Source: a marine gamma proteobacterium HTCC2143 | GTDB taxonomy: Bacteria > Pseudomonadota > Gammaproteobacteria > Pseudomonadales > Dasaniaceae | Assembly (NCBI GenBank): GCA_000169075.1 | Contig: AAVT01000011.1 | Location: forward strand, 28,467-92,466 | DNA length: 64,000 nucleotides | Reading direction: 5' to 3' | Part shown: piece by piece, positions 55,638 to 64,000 of the stretch | How the letters are laid out: every line of letters begins with the position of its first letter | How positions within the stretch are numbered: the first letter of the stretch is position 1 | Made by a program: the position numbers and the translations under genes | The notes under the pieces: generated by a model | The model's input: only the letters and a program-made list of their open reading frames with translations | Database searches by the model: none | What the model was told of the DNA's origin: nothing

Positions 55638-55988
55638 TTAGAATTGAAGGCCGCCTTCACGGGCAGCATCCGCCAAAGCCTTAACACGGCCATGGTATTT
55701 AAAACCACTACGATCAAAAGCAACTTCGGTAATACCGGCTGCCTGAGCTCGCTCTGCGATTAACTTACCAACACTAGTGGCCGCGTCCGTATTACCGGTA
55801 CTGCCACTGCGAAGATCCTTGTCCAGCGTCGATGCACTGGCCAAAACTTTGTCGCCATCTGGTCCAATCACCTGCGCATAAATGTGCTGCGGAGTGCGAT
55901 GCACACTAAGACGATTAGCGCCCAACTCACGCATCTTTGCGCGAGCGCGACGTGCACGACGTAATCTGGATGTTTTCTTGTCGCTCAT
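55638..55988 (-). CDS. rplR: 50S ribosomal protein L18
   Basis: The 116-residue protein has a basic N-terminus and '[19 protein letters not shown]', ending '[23 protein letters not shown]', the L18 signature. It binds 5S rRNA with L5. Confidence 0.99.
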   Translation of the reverse strand: MSDKKTSRLRRARRARAKMRELGANRLSVHRTPQHIYAQVIGPDGDKVLASASTLDKDLRSGSTGNTDAATSVGKLIAERAQAAGITEVAFDRSGFKYHGRVKALADAAREGGLQF

Positions 55989-56035
55989 ACTTTTACCTAT
56001 AACTATTTAAGTAGTTAACCCTAGCTAACTGTTAC

Positions 56036-56569
56036 TTACTTCTTCTTAGCTTCTTTACGACGCACGTGCTCGTCGGAATACCGAATTCCTTTGCCTTTGT
56101 AAGGCTCAGGCGGTCGGAATGCGCGGATTTCTGCGGCAACCTGACCTATCTGTTGCTTACTGGCACCTTTCAACACTATTTGTGTCTGAGATGGCGTATC
56201 TGCCACAACGCCCTCTGGCAATTCGTATTCGACCGGATGGGAAAAACCCAGGGTCAAGCTCAAGACATTACCTGCCGCCTTGGCACGATAACCAACACCA
56301 TTGAGCTCTAGCGTTTTCTGGAAGCCAGTACTAACACCAACAACCATATTATTAACCAGTGCGCGAGTAGTACCCGCCAACGCCCAAGCTTCCTTGTCGT
56401 TATTACGACCCGAAAATACTAGCTCGTTTTCTTCCTGCTTAATTTCTACTTTCTTGTGCACAGCCCACGACAGCGTCTCCTTGCTACCCTTGACCGTCAC
56501 TTCCTGACCATCAATCTTGACTTCGACACCTGCCGGAATGGCTACCGGATTTTTTGCTACTCTAGACAT
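56036..56569 (-). CDS. rplF: 50S ribosomal protein L6
   Basis: The 177-residue protein has two L6 repeats ('[21 protein letters not shown]', '[24 protein letters not shown]') and the signature '[14 protein letters not shown]'. It lies near the factor-binding stalk base. Confidence 0.99.
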   Translation of the reverse strand: MSRVAKNPVAIPAGVEVKIDGQEVTVKGSKETLSWAVHKKVEIKQEENELVFSGRNNDKEAWALAGTTRALVNNMVVGVSTGFQKTLELNGVGYRAKAAGNVLSLTLGFSHPVEYELPEGVVADTPSQTQIVLKGASKQQIGQVAAEIRAFRPPEPYKGKGIRYSDEHVRRKEAKKK

Positions 56570-56625
56570 AGTCCTAAACTCTTAACTCACTATTAAAGGC
56601 AGTCGGGTTATAAATACACGCACTA

Positions 56626-57021
56626 TTAGAAAACAGTGCAGAGCACTTCACCACCAACACCGGCAGCTCTCGCTGCGCGATCTGTCATTACACCTTTCGA
56701 TGTGGAGACAATCGCAACACCTAAACCAGACCGAACCTTCGGCAAATCGTCTTTTCCGGCATACGAACGTAGGCCAGGGCGACTTACCCGATCTATCTCT
56801 ACAATGACGGGCTTCCCTTGATAATATTTAAGGTCAATTACTAACCCAGGCTTGCCGTCAACGTCATCGCCGCGAAAACCAGCAATAAAACCTTCGTCTT
56901 GTAAGACCGTTGCTAAAGCCGACTTCAGCTTTGAAGCAGGCATTGCAACGTCAGGCTTACCAGCCATTTGTGCATTGCGAATCCGGGTTAGCATATCCGC
57001 CACAGGATCTTGCATACTCAT
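56626..57021 (-). CDS. rpsH: 30S ribosomal protein S8
   Basis: The 131-residue protein starts '[18 protein letters not shown]' and ends '[20 protein letters not shown]' plus a short tail, the S8 signature. In enterics S8 is the repressor of the spc operon, acting at a site near rplE. The ATG is at 57021. Confidence 0.99.
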   Translation of the reverse strand: MSMQDPVADMLTRIRNAQMAGKPDVAMPASKLKSALATVLQDEGFIAGFRGDDVDGKPGLVIDLKYYQGKPVIVEIDRVSRPGLRSYAGKDDLPKVRSGLGVAIVSTSKGVMTDRAARAAGVGGEVLCTVF

Positions 57022-57110
57022 ATCTTTTACTCCTAAAGCCTTTGTCTTGTTAAGTTCTTTTGCTAACTAACCGTTAAACAAAGACTCTTTTTGTTCAATA
57101 AGGACTACGA

Positions 57111-57416
57111 CTACCAGCTGGCCTTAACCAAGCCAGGCACATCACCACGCATTGCAGCTTCGCGCAACTTGTTCCGACACAAACCAAACTTACGATAAAC
57201 ACCATGGGGACGACCCGTTACCTGACAACGACGACGCTGCCTAACTGGATCCGCATCTCTCGGTAGCTGCTGCAGTTTTATTTGTGCAGCCCATCGATCA
57301 TCGTCGCTGACGTTAAGATCGCGAATAATCGCCTTTAACTCTGCACGCTTACCGGCATATTTTTTGACGGTTGCAGTTCGCTTTGCTTCGCGAGCGATCA
57401 TTGATTTCTTTGCCAT
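57111..57416 (-). CDS. rpsN: 30S ribosomal protein S14
   Basis: The 101-residue protein ('[20 protein letters not shown]', '[23 protein letters not shown]') is the long S14 form that lacks the zinc ribbon. It is a head protein of the 30S. Confidence 0.99.
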   Translation of the reverse strand: MAKKSMIAREAKRTATVKKYAGKRAELKAIIRDLNVSDDDRWAAQIKLQQLPRDADPVRQRRRCQVTGRPHGVYRKFGLCRNKLREAAMRGDVPGLVKASW

Positions 57417-57429
57417 AACGTTCTACCTA

Positions 57430-57969
57430 TTAGCTCTTAAACGGGAAGTTAAATGCCTTCAACAAGGCCAGACCTTCTTCATTGGTCCGAGCTGTAGTGG
57501 TGATGGTGATATCCATACCGCGCAGCTTATCAATCTTATCGTAATCTATCTCCGGGAAAATAATCTGCTCGGAAATACCCATAGCAAAATTTCCCTGCCC
57601 ATCAAACGACTTGGGGCTAACACCGCGAAAATCTCGGATTCGAGGTATCGATATAGAAATCAACCGCTCCAAAAATTCGTACATCCGGTCGCTGCGCAAT
57701 GTTACCTTACAACCTATAGGCCAACCTTCCCGGACCTTAAAGCCTGCAATAGATCTGCGAGCCTTAGTCACCACAACTTTTTGACCACTAATCTGTTCCA
57801 TGTTGCTAACAGCGTGCTCTAGAACCTTCTTATCTCCCAAAGCCTCACCGACGCCCATATTCAGTGTGATCTTCGTGATACGAGGCACTTCCATCGGGTT
57901 CTTCAGCTTCAGCTCTTCTACCAGCTTTGCCCGAAGTTCCGTGTTATATACATCTTTTAAATTTGCCAT
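57430..57969 (-). CDS. rplE: 50S ribosomal protein L5
   Basis: The 179-residue protein has '[21 protein letters not shown]', '[23 protein letters not shown]' and '[20 protein letters not shown]'. It binds 5S rRNA and P-site tRNA. It sits 56 bases after rplX and 13 bases before rpsN. Confidence 0.99.
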   Translation of the reverse strand: MANLKDVYNTELRAKLVEELKLKNPMEVPRITKITLNMGVGEALGDKKVLEHAVSNMEQISGQKVVVTKARRSIAGFKVREGWPIGCKVTLRSDRMYEFLERLISISIPRIRDFRGVSPKSFDGQGNFAMGISEQIIFPEIDYDKIDKLRGMDITITTTARTNEEGLALLKAFNFPFKS

Positions 57970-58025
57970 TTCTTTTTCTCAGCTCGCTCTGTGTTAACAC
58001 TGTAACCAGGATTTAAACAATCCGA

Positions 58026-58340
58026 TTACGCGTCAATCTGTTCGCCGTTAGACTTGAAGACACGCACTTTTTTGCCTTCTTCGACTTTAAAGCCCACTCG
58101 ATCTGCTTTTGATGTAGCCGAATTAAAAATAGCTACATTTGAAACCTGAATCGGCGCTTCTTTTTCAATAATTCCACCGGGAACATTGGCCTGAGGATTC
58201 GGCTTTTGGTGCTTCTTGATCATATTGATCCCAGAAACCAGAACTCGATCTTCCCCAACACGGCTAGTTACCTTGCCGCGCTTACCCTTGTCCTTTCCGG
58301 CCAAGACGATTATCTCGTCATCCCGCTTAATCTTACGCAT
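58026..58340 (-). CDS. rplX: 50S ribosomal protein L24
   Basis: The 104-residue protein has the KOW motif '[20 protein letters not shown]' and '[20 protein letters not shown]'. It is an early-assembly protein near the exit tunnel. Confidence 0.99.
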   Translation of the reverse strand: MRKIKRDDEIIVLAGKDKGKRGKVTSRVGEDRVLVSGINMIKKHQKPNPQANVPGGIIEKEAPIQVSNVAIFNSATSKADRVGFKVEEGKKVRVFKSNGEQIDA

Positions 58341-58397
58341 TTCCGATCCTCAACTCTCTCTGCTTCACTTCTCAGTAATCTCTGTAAAAATGTCTAC

Positions 58398-58766
58398 TTA
58401 CAGTACTTCGGGAGCTAGAGAGATAATTTTCATAAATTTCTCACCGCGCAGTTCGCGGGTTACTGGGCCAAAGATACGAGTACCAATCGGCGCGTCCTGA
58501 GCATTCAGGATAACTGCAGCATTGTCGTCGAATTTGATTAAAGAACCATCTCCGCGACGAACACCCTTCTTAGTACGGACAACAACAGCCGTCATAACCT
58601 GACCTTTTTTTACTTTACCGCGAGGAATTGCTTCCTTTACGGTAACTTTGATCAAGTCGCCTATACGTGCATAACGGCGATGCGAACCACCTAACACTTT
58701 GATACACATAACACGGCGAGCACCGCTGTTATCTGCAACATCTAGATACGATTCTGTTTGAATCAT
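58398..58766 (-). CDS. rplN: 50S ribosomal protein L14
   Basis: The 122-residue protein starts '[20 protein letters not shown]' and ends '[21 protein letters not shown]', the L14 signature. It is at the subunit interface. It is the first gene of the spc operon in the usual layout. Confidence 0.99.
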   Translation of the reverse strand: MIQTESYLDVADNSGARRVMCIKVLGGSHRRYARIGDLIKVTVKEAIPRGKVKKGQVMTAVVVRTKKGVRRGDGSLIKFDDNAAVILNAQDAPIGTRIFGPVTRELRGEKFMKIISLAPEVL

Positions 58767-58828
58767 CTTTTACTCCAAAACTTTAGTCGAACTAAGACCA
58801 AGCAGCCCGTTCAAAAACCAGCTAACCA

Positions 58829-59092
58829 TTAAACCTGAGCAGCACTTTCTTCAATCTTTCCCAGCTTCCAGGTTTTAGTCTTGGAGTAGGGTCGAGTTTC
58901 GACGATAGTGACCAAGTCACCATCCTTGCACTCATTATTTTCATCGTGAGCGTGTAGCTTTGATGAACGAATCATATACTTACCGTATATCGGGTGCTTT
59001 ACACGGCGCTCGATCAGGACGGTGATGGTCTTATCCATCTTGTCACTAACAACTTTGCCGATAGCCGTACGGGAACGTTTCTCTGCTGACAT
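58829..59092 (-). CDS. rpsQ: 30S ribosomal protein S17
   Basis: The 87-residue OB-fold protein has '[20 protein letters not shown]' and '[20 protein letters not shown]', the S17 pattern. It is the last gene of the S10 operon, one base after rpmC. Confidence 0.99.
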   Translation of the reverse strand: MSAEKRSRTAIGKVVSDKMDKTITVLIERRVKHPIYGKYMIRSSKLHAHDENNECKDGDLVTIVETRPYSKTKTWKLGKIEESAAQV

Positions 59093-59093
59093 T

Positions 59094-59285
59094 TTAGTTA
59101 CCTGCCTTTTCCGAAATCACAGTCTTTACCCGTGCAATCGATCGCCGAGTCTCTTTCAACAGATGGGTCTGACCCAACTGACCTGTAGAGTTCTGCATGT
59201 TTAATTTAAACTGCTCTTCCCGCAGCTTAATTAACTCAGCACCTAGATCTACCACAGTTTTTTCACGTAATTCTGACGCTTTCAT
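59094..59285 (-). CDS. rpmC: 50S ribosomal protein L29
   Basis: The 63-residue helical protein ('[19 protein letters not shown]', '[20 protein letters not shown]') is L29, near the tunnel exit where trigger factor binds. It overlaps the rplP stop by one base. Confidence 0.98.
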   Translation of the reverse strand: MKASELREKTVVDLGAELIKLREEQFKLNMQNSTGQLGQTHLLKETRRSIARVKTVISEKAGN

Positions 59286-59698
59286 TACATTACCGACCGT
59301 TTAACAAAAGTGGTTGCAATTGGAATCTTAGCCGCCGCCAAAGCAAAAGCCTCGCGGGCTATCTCTTCGCTAACGCCCTGCACTTCATACAGAACCTTAC
59401 CGGGGAGAACCTGAGCCACCCAGTATTCCACATTACCCTTACCTTTACCTTGACGAACTTCAAGAGGCTTTTGAGTAATTGGCTTATCTGGAAAAACACG
59501 AATCCAAATTTTACCGCCACGCTTAATGTGACGAGTCATTGCACGACGTGCAGCTTCAATTTGGCGAGCCGTAATGCGACCGCGACCGGTAGCTTTCAAA
59601 CCGAACTCACCAAAGCTTACTTTGCTGCCCCGATGAGCCAAGCCACGATTGCGACCTTTCATCATCTTGCGAAATTTTGTACGTTTAGGTTGTAGCAT
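59285..59698 (-). CDS. rplP: 50S ribosomal protein L16
   Basis: The 137-residue protein starts '[20 protein letters not shown]' and has '[20 protein letters not shown]' and '[19 protein letters not shown]', the L16 signature. It contributes to the A-site tRNA path. Confidence 0.99.
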   Translation of the reverse strand: MLQPKRTKFRKMMKGRNRGLAHRGSKVSFGEFGLKATGRGRITARQIEAARRAMTRHIKRGGKIWIRVFPDKPITQKPLEVRQGKGKGNVEYWVAQVLPGKVLYEVQGVSEEIAREAFALAAAKIPIATTFVKRSVM

Positions 59699-59763
59699 TT
59701 GCTGAACCCTTACCCTTAATTCTTTTGTCTAATACTTCAGAACTTGACTTTTAGTGCAAACAA

Positions 59764-60447
59764 CTACTTGTTGCTTGCGCCTTTTTTACCCTTAGCTTGC
59801 ACTTCGACTTCTTCTACACCGCCGATTACCTCGCCCTTAAAGATCCAAACCTTTACGCCAATAATGCCGTAAGTCGTTGCCGCTTCATAAGCCGAATAAT
59901 CTATGTCTGCGCGTAGAGTATGCAAAGGAACTCGCCCTTCACGGTACCATTCGGTACGTGCAATCTCTGCACCACCAACACGACCGCTGACCTGAACTTT
60001 AATCCCCTGGGCACCCTGGCGCATTGCATTTTGCACAACACGCTTCATCGCGCGTCTGAACATTACGCGACGCTCCAACTGCCCCGCCACGTTCTGCGCA
60101 ACTAACTTTGCGTCCAGATCGGGCTTGCGGATCTCTTCGATATTAATGTGAACCGGAACACCCATTTTGGCGCTCAGCTCTTTCCGCAACTTATCTACAT
60201 CCTCACCCTTCTTACCGATAATGATACCGGGCCGAGCAGTGTGGATAGTAATCCGCGCAGTCTGCGCCGGACGCTCTATAACGATACGGCTAACCGATGC
60301 GCTATTGAGCTTTTTTTCTAGAAACTCGCGAACTTCCAAATCGTTAATGAGATGCTCGGCGTAAGCTCCGCCTTCCGCATACCAAATAGAAGTGTGCTGT
60401 TTCGTAATGCCTAACCGTATGCCTATTGGGTGTACTTTCTGCCCCAT
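59764..60447 (-). CDS. rpsC: 30S ribosomal protein S3
   Basis: The 227-residue protein starts '[20 protein letters not shown]', has the KH domain ('[21 protein letters not shown]') and the C-terminal S3 motif '[14 protein letters not shown]'. It is part of the mRNA entry helicase. Confidence 0.99.
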   Translation of the reverse strand: MGQKVHPIGIRLGITKQHTSIWYAEGGAYAEHLINDLEVREFLEKKLNSASVSRIVIERPAQTARITIHTARPGIIIGKKGEDVDKLRKELSAKMGVPVHINIEEIRKPDLDAKLVAQNVAGQLERRVMFRRAMKRVVQNAMRQGAQGIKVQVSGRVGGAEIARTEWYREGRVPLHTLRADIDYSAYEAATTYGIIGVKVWIFKGEVIGGVEEVEVQAKGKKGASNK

Positions 60448-60462
60448 CTGGTCGTCTCCTAC

Positions 60463-60804
60463 TTAGTCTTCGCTATCGCTAACTTTAACGGTGATGTGAC
60501 AAGAGCGCTTCAGGATGCGATCAGCACGACCCTTAGCCCGTGGACGAAGGCGCTTTAACACTCTACCTTCGTCAACAAAAATGGTAGATATCTTCAACTC
60601 GTCGACATCTGCACCTTCATTATGCTCTGCATTGGCGATAGCAGAGTTCAAAATTTTCTTGACTATGTCGGCAGCCTTCTTGTTGCTGAACTCTAGAATA
60701 TCCAGAGCTACCTCAACCTCTTTGCCTCGCACCTGGTCAGCAACCAACCGCACTTTTTGTGCCGAGATTTGCGCGCCAGTTAATTTTGCTGAAACTTCCA
60801 TCAT
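60463..60804 (-). CDS. rplV: 50S ribosomal protein L22
   Basis: The protein (113 residues, or 112 from the second ATG) has '[21 protein letters not shown]' and ends with the hairpin motif '[18 protein letters not shown]'. Its loop lines the exit tunnel. It lies 15 bases before rpsC. Confidence 0.99.
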   Translation of the reverse strand: MMEVSAKLTGAQISAQKVRLVADQVRGKEVEVALDILEFSNKKAADIVKKILNSAIANAEHNEGADVDELKISTIFVDEGRVLKRLRPRAKGRADRILKRSCHITVKVSDSED

Positions 60805-60842
60805 TCTTTACCTTTAACTCAATACAGAGAATAACTACTAAT

Positions 60843-61118
60843 CTAGCGCTTGGCTTTCTTATCGGCAACGTGCCCGCGATAAGTACGAGTAGCAGCAAAC
60901 TCACCCAGCTTATGGCCAACCATGTCCTCTGTAACGAAGACCGGTACGTGCAGACGACCGTTGTGAACAGCGATGGTCAGACTCACCATATCTGGAGAGA
61001 CCATAGAACGACGCGACCATGTTTTAATGGGACGCTTATCGTTACTAGCAATCGCAGTCTCGACCTTCTTCATCAAATGAAGATCAATAAATGGACCTTT
61101 TTTTAGTGAACGTGGCAC
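60843..61118 (-). CDS. rpsS: 30S ribosomal protein S19
   Basis: The 91-residue protein starts '[19 protein letters not shown]' and has '[23 protein letters not shown]' and '[21 protein letters not shown]'. It is a head protein next to S13. Confidence 0.99.
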   Translation of the reverse strand: MPRSLKKGPFIDLHLMKKVETAIASNDKRPIKTWSRRSMVSPDMVSLTIAVHNGRLHVPVFVTEDMVGHKLGEFAATRTYRGHVADKKAKR

Positions 61119-61166
61119 AGCACCTTCCTCTTTATCTTGCTATCTTAACTAGCTAAAATCGGGCTC

Positions 61167-61994
61167 TTAACGAGCGTTACGCTTACGTACGATCAACTTA
61201 TTCGTACGCTTGTTCTTGCGTGTCTTATAACCTTTGGTAGGCATACCCCAAGGTGAAACAGGATGACGGCCACCAGAAGTACGACCTTCACCACCGCCAT
61301 GCGGGTGATCAACCGGGTTCATTGCCACACCGCGAACGGTTGGGCGAACACCACGCCAGCGCGACGCACCAGCCTTACCTAACTTACGCAAGCTATGCTC
61401 ACTATTTGACACTTCGCCTAAGGTTGCACGACACTCAGATAAGATCTTCCGCATCTCGCCAGAGCGCAAACGCAACGTCACATACTGACCATCGCGAGCC
61501 ACCAGCTGAGCAGACGTTCCCGCACTACGTGCAATCTGAGCACCTTTACCAGGCTTCATCTCAATACAATGAACAACACTACCGACCGGAATATTGCGCA
61601 AAGGCAATGTGTTTCCCGGCTTGATTGGAGATGCATCACCAGAGATCACTGGGTCACCAGCTTTCACACCCTTGGGTGCGATTATGTAGCGGCGCTCACC
61701 ATCGGCGTACAAAACCAACGCAATGTTTGCACTGCGATTGGGATCATATTCAAGACGTTCAATAGACGCCGGAATACCATCTTTATTGCGCTTAAAGTCA
61801 ATGAGACGATAATGCTGCTTGTGCCCACCACCAATATGACGAGTAGTGATACGGCCGTTATTATTACGACCACCACTTTTGCTCTTCTTTTCCAGCAAAG
61901 GGGCATAAGGGGCGCCTTTATGTAAATCAGCGTGAACGATGCTGACTACATGACGACGACCAGGAGATGTCGGTTTTGCTTTTACAATTGCCAT
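61167..61994 (-). CDS. rplB: 50S ribosomal protein L2
   Basis: The 275-residue protein has '[20 protein letters not shown]', '[21 protein letters not shown]' and the signature '[18 protein letters not shown]' with the conserved histidine near the peptidyl transferase centre. Confidence 0.99.
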   Translation of the reverse strand: MAIVKAKPTSPGRRHVVSIVHADLHKGAPYAPLLEKKSKSGGRNNNGRITTRHIGGGHKQHYRLIDFKRNKDGIPASIERLEYDPNRSANIALVLYADGERRYIIAPKGVKAGDPVISGDASPIKPGNTLPLRNIPVGSVVHCIEMKPGKGAQIARSAGTSAQLVARDGQYVTLRLRSGEMRKILSECRATLGEVSNSEHSLRKLGKAGASRWRGVRPTVRGVAMNPVDHPHGGGEGRTSGGRHPVSPWGMPTKGYKTRKNKRTNKLIVRKRNAR

Positions 61995-62018
61995 TGGTCT
62001 TTTACCTCTAACTCCCGA

Positions 62019-62306
62019 TTAATCTACTAACTCAAAGTCAATTTCTTGACCTTGCGCTAAGCGAACGTAAGCTTTTTTCCAGCTTGGCTTAGCAGAAGAA
62101 CCGTAACGGTTACGCTTAACCTTGCCTTTTACGTTCACAGTCTGAACGCCCTCTACCTTCACTTTAAATAATTTTTCAACGGCCTTTTTAACTTCAAGCT
62201 TAGTTGCATCTACTGCAACCTTGAAGACGACCTGACTTTCGCCCATTGCCGCTTTCTCAGAAACATGAGGGCCTCTCAGAACCGTATACAGTCTTTCTGC
62301 ATTCAT
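62019..62306 (-). CDS. rplW: 50S ribosomal protein L23
   Basis: The 95-residue protein has '[18 protein letters not shown]', '[20 protein letters not shown]' and '[19 protein letters not shown]'. It is the docking site for trigger factor and SRP. It overlaps rplD by 4 bases (62303-62306). Confidence 0.99.
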   Translation of the reverse strand: MNAERLYTVLRGPHVSEKAAMGESQVVFKVAVDATKLEVKKAVEKLFKVKVEGVQTVNVKGKVKRNRYGSSAKPSWKKAYVRLAQGQEIDFELVD

Positions 62307-62923
62307 CCTAACATCTCCTCAAACTTCTTTAGGGCTGGAACAGTGATGACAACCTTTTCCGCCCCGACTAAACTAACCGGATTCACTCCCTCTACATCAA
62401 CAGCATCAACTTTATACAAGTTGCGCGACGCGAGGTACAAGTTCTCGGACAAGTCATCAGAAACCAGTAACGCCCGCTCAAGACCAAAGCCACCTAACAT
62501 TTTAATCAACAACTTGGTCTTAGGCTCTTTAAGCGATAGCTCATCAACCACGATCAGACGCTCTTGACGAGCCAATTCCGATAGAATTGAACGCAACGCA
62601 GCGCGATACATCTTTCTATTAACTTTTTGTGAGTGATCTTGAGGCTGAGCCGCAAAAGTCACCCCGCCTGAACGCCAGATAGGAGACCTGATGGTACCCG
62701 CACGGGCCCGCCCTGTACCTTTTTGACGCCACGGCTTTTTACCACCACCCGATACTGCCGAGCGATTCTTCTGAGCACGAGTGCCCTGACGCGCGCCAGC
62801 CAAGTAGGAAGTAACAACCTGATGAACCAGGTCTTCGTTATATTCTTTAGCAAAAGTTCCGTCGGACACTTCGACGGATCCAGTCGCTTTTTTCTTACCC
62901 ACTGTAAAGGTTGCCAATTCCAT
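62303..62923 (-). CDS. rplD: 50S ribosomal protein L4
   Basis: The 206-residue protein has '[21 protein letters not shown]', '[21 protein letters not shown]' and '[22 protein letters not shown]'. In enterics L4 also represses the S10 operon through its leader. It is one of the tunnel-lining proteins. Confidence 0.99.
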   Translation of the reverse strand: MELATFTVGKKKATGSVEVSDGTFAKEYNEDLVHQVVTSYLAGARQGTRAQKNRSAVSGGGKKPWRQKGTGRARAGTIRSPIWRSGGVTFAAQPQDHSQKVNRKMYRAALRSILSELARQERLIVVDELSLKEPKTKLLIKMLGGFGLERALLVSDDLSENLYLASRNLYKVDAVDVEGVNPVSLVGAEKVVITVPALKKFEEMLG

Positions 62924-62925
62924 GA

Positions 62926-63570
62926 TTATGCTCCCTTCACTTTTGTTGCTGGACGGACAATAACATCGCCACCAGGTGCACCGGGTATCGCACCCTTTAT
63001 CAATAGCAGGTTGCGAGCCTCGTCTACACGAACAACTTCAAGAGTCTGAATAGTCACACGCTCAGCACCCATATGGCCCGACATTTTCTTACCTTTGAAA
63101 ACGCGACCTGGAGTCTGACACTGACCAATAGAACCGTTTGAACGGTGAGAGATGGAGTTACCGTGAGTAGCATCCTGCATCTGGAAATTCCAGCGCTTGA
63201 TACCACCTTGAAACCCTTTACCTTTTGACTGGCCAGTCACATCAACTTTTTGACCAACTTCAAAAGTAGACACGGTTAACTCGGCGCCCACTACAGGAGC
63301 CTCATCACCATCTTCTAAACGGAATTCCCACAAACCACGACCAGCCTCAACACTCGCTTTCGCGAATTGACCAGCTTCGGCTTTAGAAACGCGAGAAGCT
63401 TTGCGGGCACCAGCTGTTACCTGAAATGCCGAATAACCGTCGCTTTCGCCAGTTTTAACACTAGTAACGCGATTGGGAGAAACTTCAATCACCGTTACCG
63501 GGATAGATATACCGTCGTCTGTAAAAACGCGGGTCATGCCGCTTTTACGGCCAACTAAACCAATTGTCAT
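62926..63570 (-). CDS. rplC: 50S ribosomal protein L3
   Basis: The 214-residue protein starts '[20 protein letters not shown]' and has '[21 protein letters not shown]' and '[23 protein letters not shown]', including the glutamine that is methylated in enterics. It organises the large-subunit core. Confidence 0.99.
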   Translation of the reverse strand: MTIGLVGRKSGMTRVFTDDGISIPVTVIEVSPNRVTSVKTGESDGYSAFQVTAGARKASRVSKAEAGQFAKASVEAGRGLWEFRLEDGDEAPVVGAELTVSTFEVGQKVDVTGQSKGKGFQGGIKRWNFQMQDATHGNSISHRSNGSIGQCQTPGRVFKGKKMSGHMGAERVTIQTLEVVRVDEARNLLLIKGAIPGAPGGDVIVRPATKVKGA

Positions 63571-63666
63571 CTTACAACCTCACAGTGTACGGGGCTTAAC
63601 CCTCTATGGCCGAACTTTCTTTTGAGACCCTTACTTAAAAGAGGCCCTGGAAAGAACGTTACACGA

Positions 63667-63684
63667 CTCGGGGCTGACCCCGAG
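63667..63684 (-). other. GC-rich hairpin between rpsJ and rplC
   Basis: CTCGGGG (63667-63673) pairs with CCCCGAG (63678-63684) around CTGA in the 166-bp gap. It lacks a T-run, so full termination is unlikely. It may modulate or process the S10 transcript. Confidence 0.4.
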
Positions 63685-63736
63685 CGGGTCTAACTTTAAA
63701 AATCTATGTTTTTGACTTCGCTTAAAGGCTAACTAA

Positions 63737-64000
<264 letters not shown>

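Overview
The window looks like a chromosomal segment of a marine-type gammaproteobacterium (Cellvibrionales/Pseudomonadales-like). The evidence is a canonical S10-spc-alpha ribosomal protein block in gammaproteobacterial order, a ssb/uvrA divergent pair near rplQ, a fabA-fabB pair, and an exosortase-A (XrtA/EPS) type exopolysaccharide locus. The taxonomic placement is inferred from gene order and protein character only; no search was run.

Layout. (1) 1-5987: a cut-off GT4 glycosyltransferase on the minus strand diverges from a plus-strand run of LMW protein-tyrosine phosphatase, three NodB-type polysaccharide deacetylases and a FemAB-like transferase, the kind found beside XrtA. (2) 6055-24462, minus strand: an unusual accessory block. 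It holds a hybrid A-PCP-KS-AT-ACP-aminotransferase megasynthase, a C-A-PCP-C NRPS with no thioesterase, alpha/beta hydrolases in the hydrolase-2/hydrolase-1 arrangement of XrtA loci, a decayed cupin/ligase fusion pseudogene, a membrane O-acyltransferase, a CelD-like N-acyltransferase, a second truncated hydrolase pair and an outer-membrane barrel protein. (3) 24495-28885, minus: the EPS export and chain-length core (CpsD-like ATPase with a degenerate P-loop, Wzz, Wza lipoprotein, polyprenyl-phosphate sugar transferase). (4) 29256-36696: nucleotide-sugar genes (tviB-like dehydrogenase, UDP-glucuronate epimerase broken by TAG, phosphomannomutase, galU, mannose-1-P guanylyltransferase, ugd broken by a frameshift). 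(5) 36927-49277: housekeeping genes (fabA, fabB, moeA, moaB, an RmlD-like reductase, ssb, uvrA, an exported-looking 2-hydroxyacid dehydrogenase, a phasin with its promoter and operators, a tandem universal stress protein). (6) 49531-64000: a strong terminator, then rplQ back to rpsJ, complete except for the rpsJ 5' end.

How it may fit together. The EPS core would build and export a polysaccharide. The deacetylases, FemAB, acyltransferases and hydrolases would modify it or handle acyl groups. The hybrid megasynthase is the most unusual content. Its domains predict a valine-like starter, one malonyl extension, transamination of the beta-keto group and addition of glycine, followed by a terminal condensation domain instead of a thioesterase. 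There is no dedicated exporter or resistance gene in the window. A product handed to an acceptor molecule, perhaps linked to the EPS or envelope, is therefore an open hypothesis. A perfect 25-bp tandem duplication at the start of the megasynthase shifts the ribosome binding site out of frame and may be a translational switch. Several lesions (two amber codons, one frameshift, one fusion deletion, one truncated hydrolase) show that parts of the locus are decaying or variable, unless some are sequencing errors.
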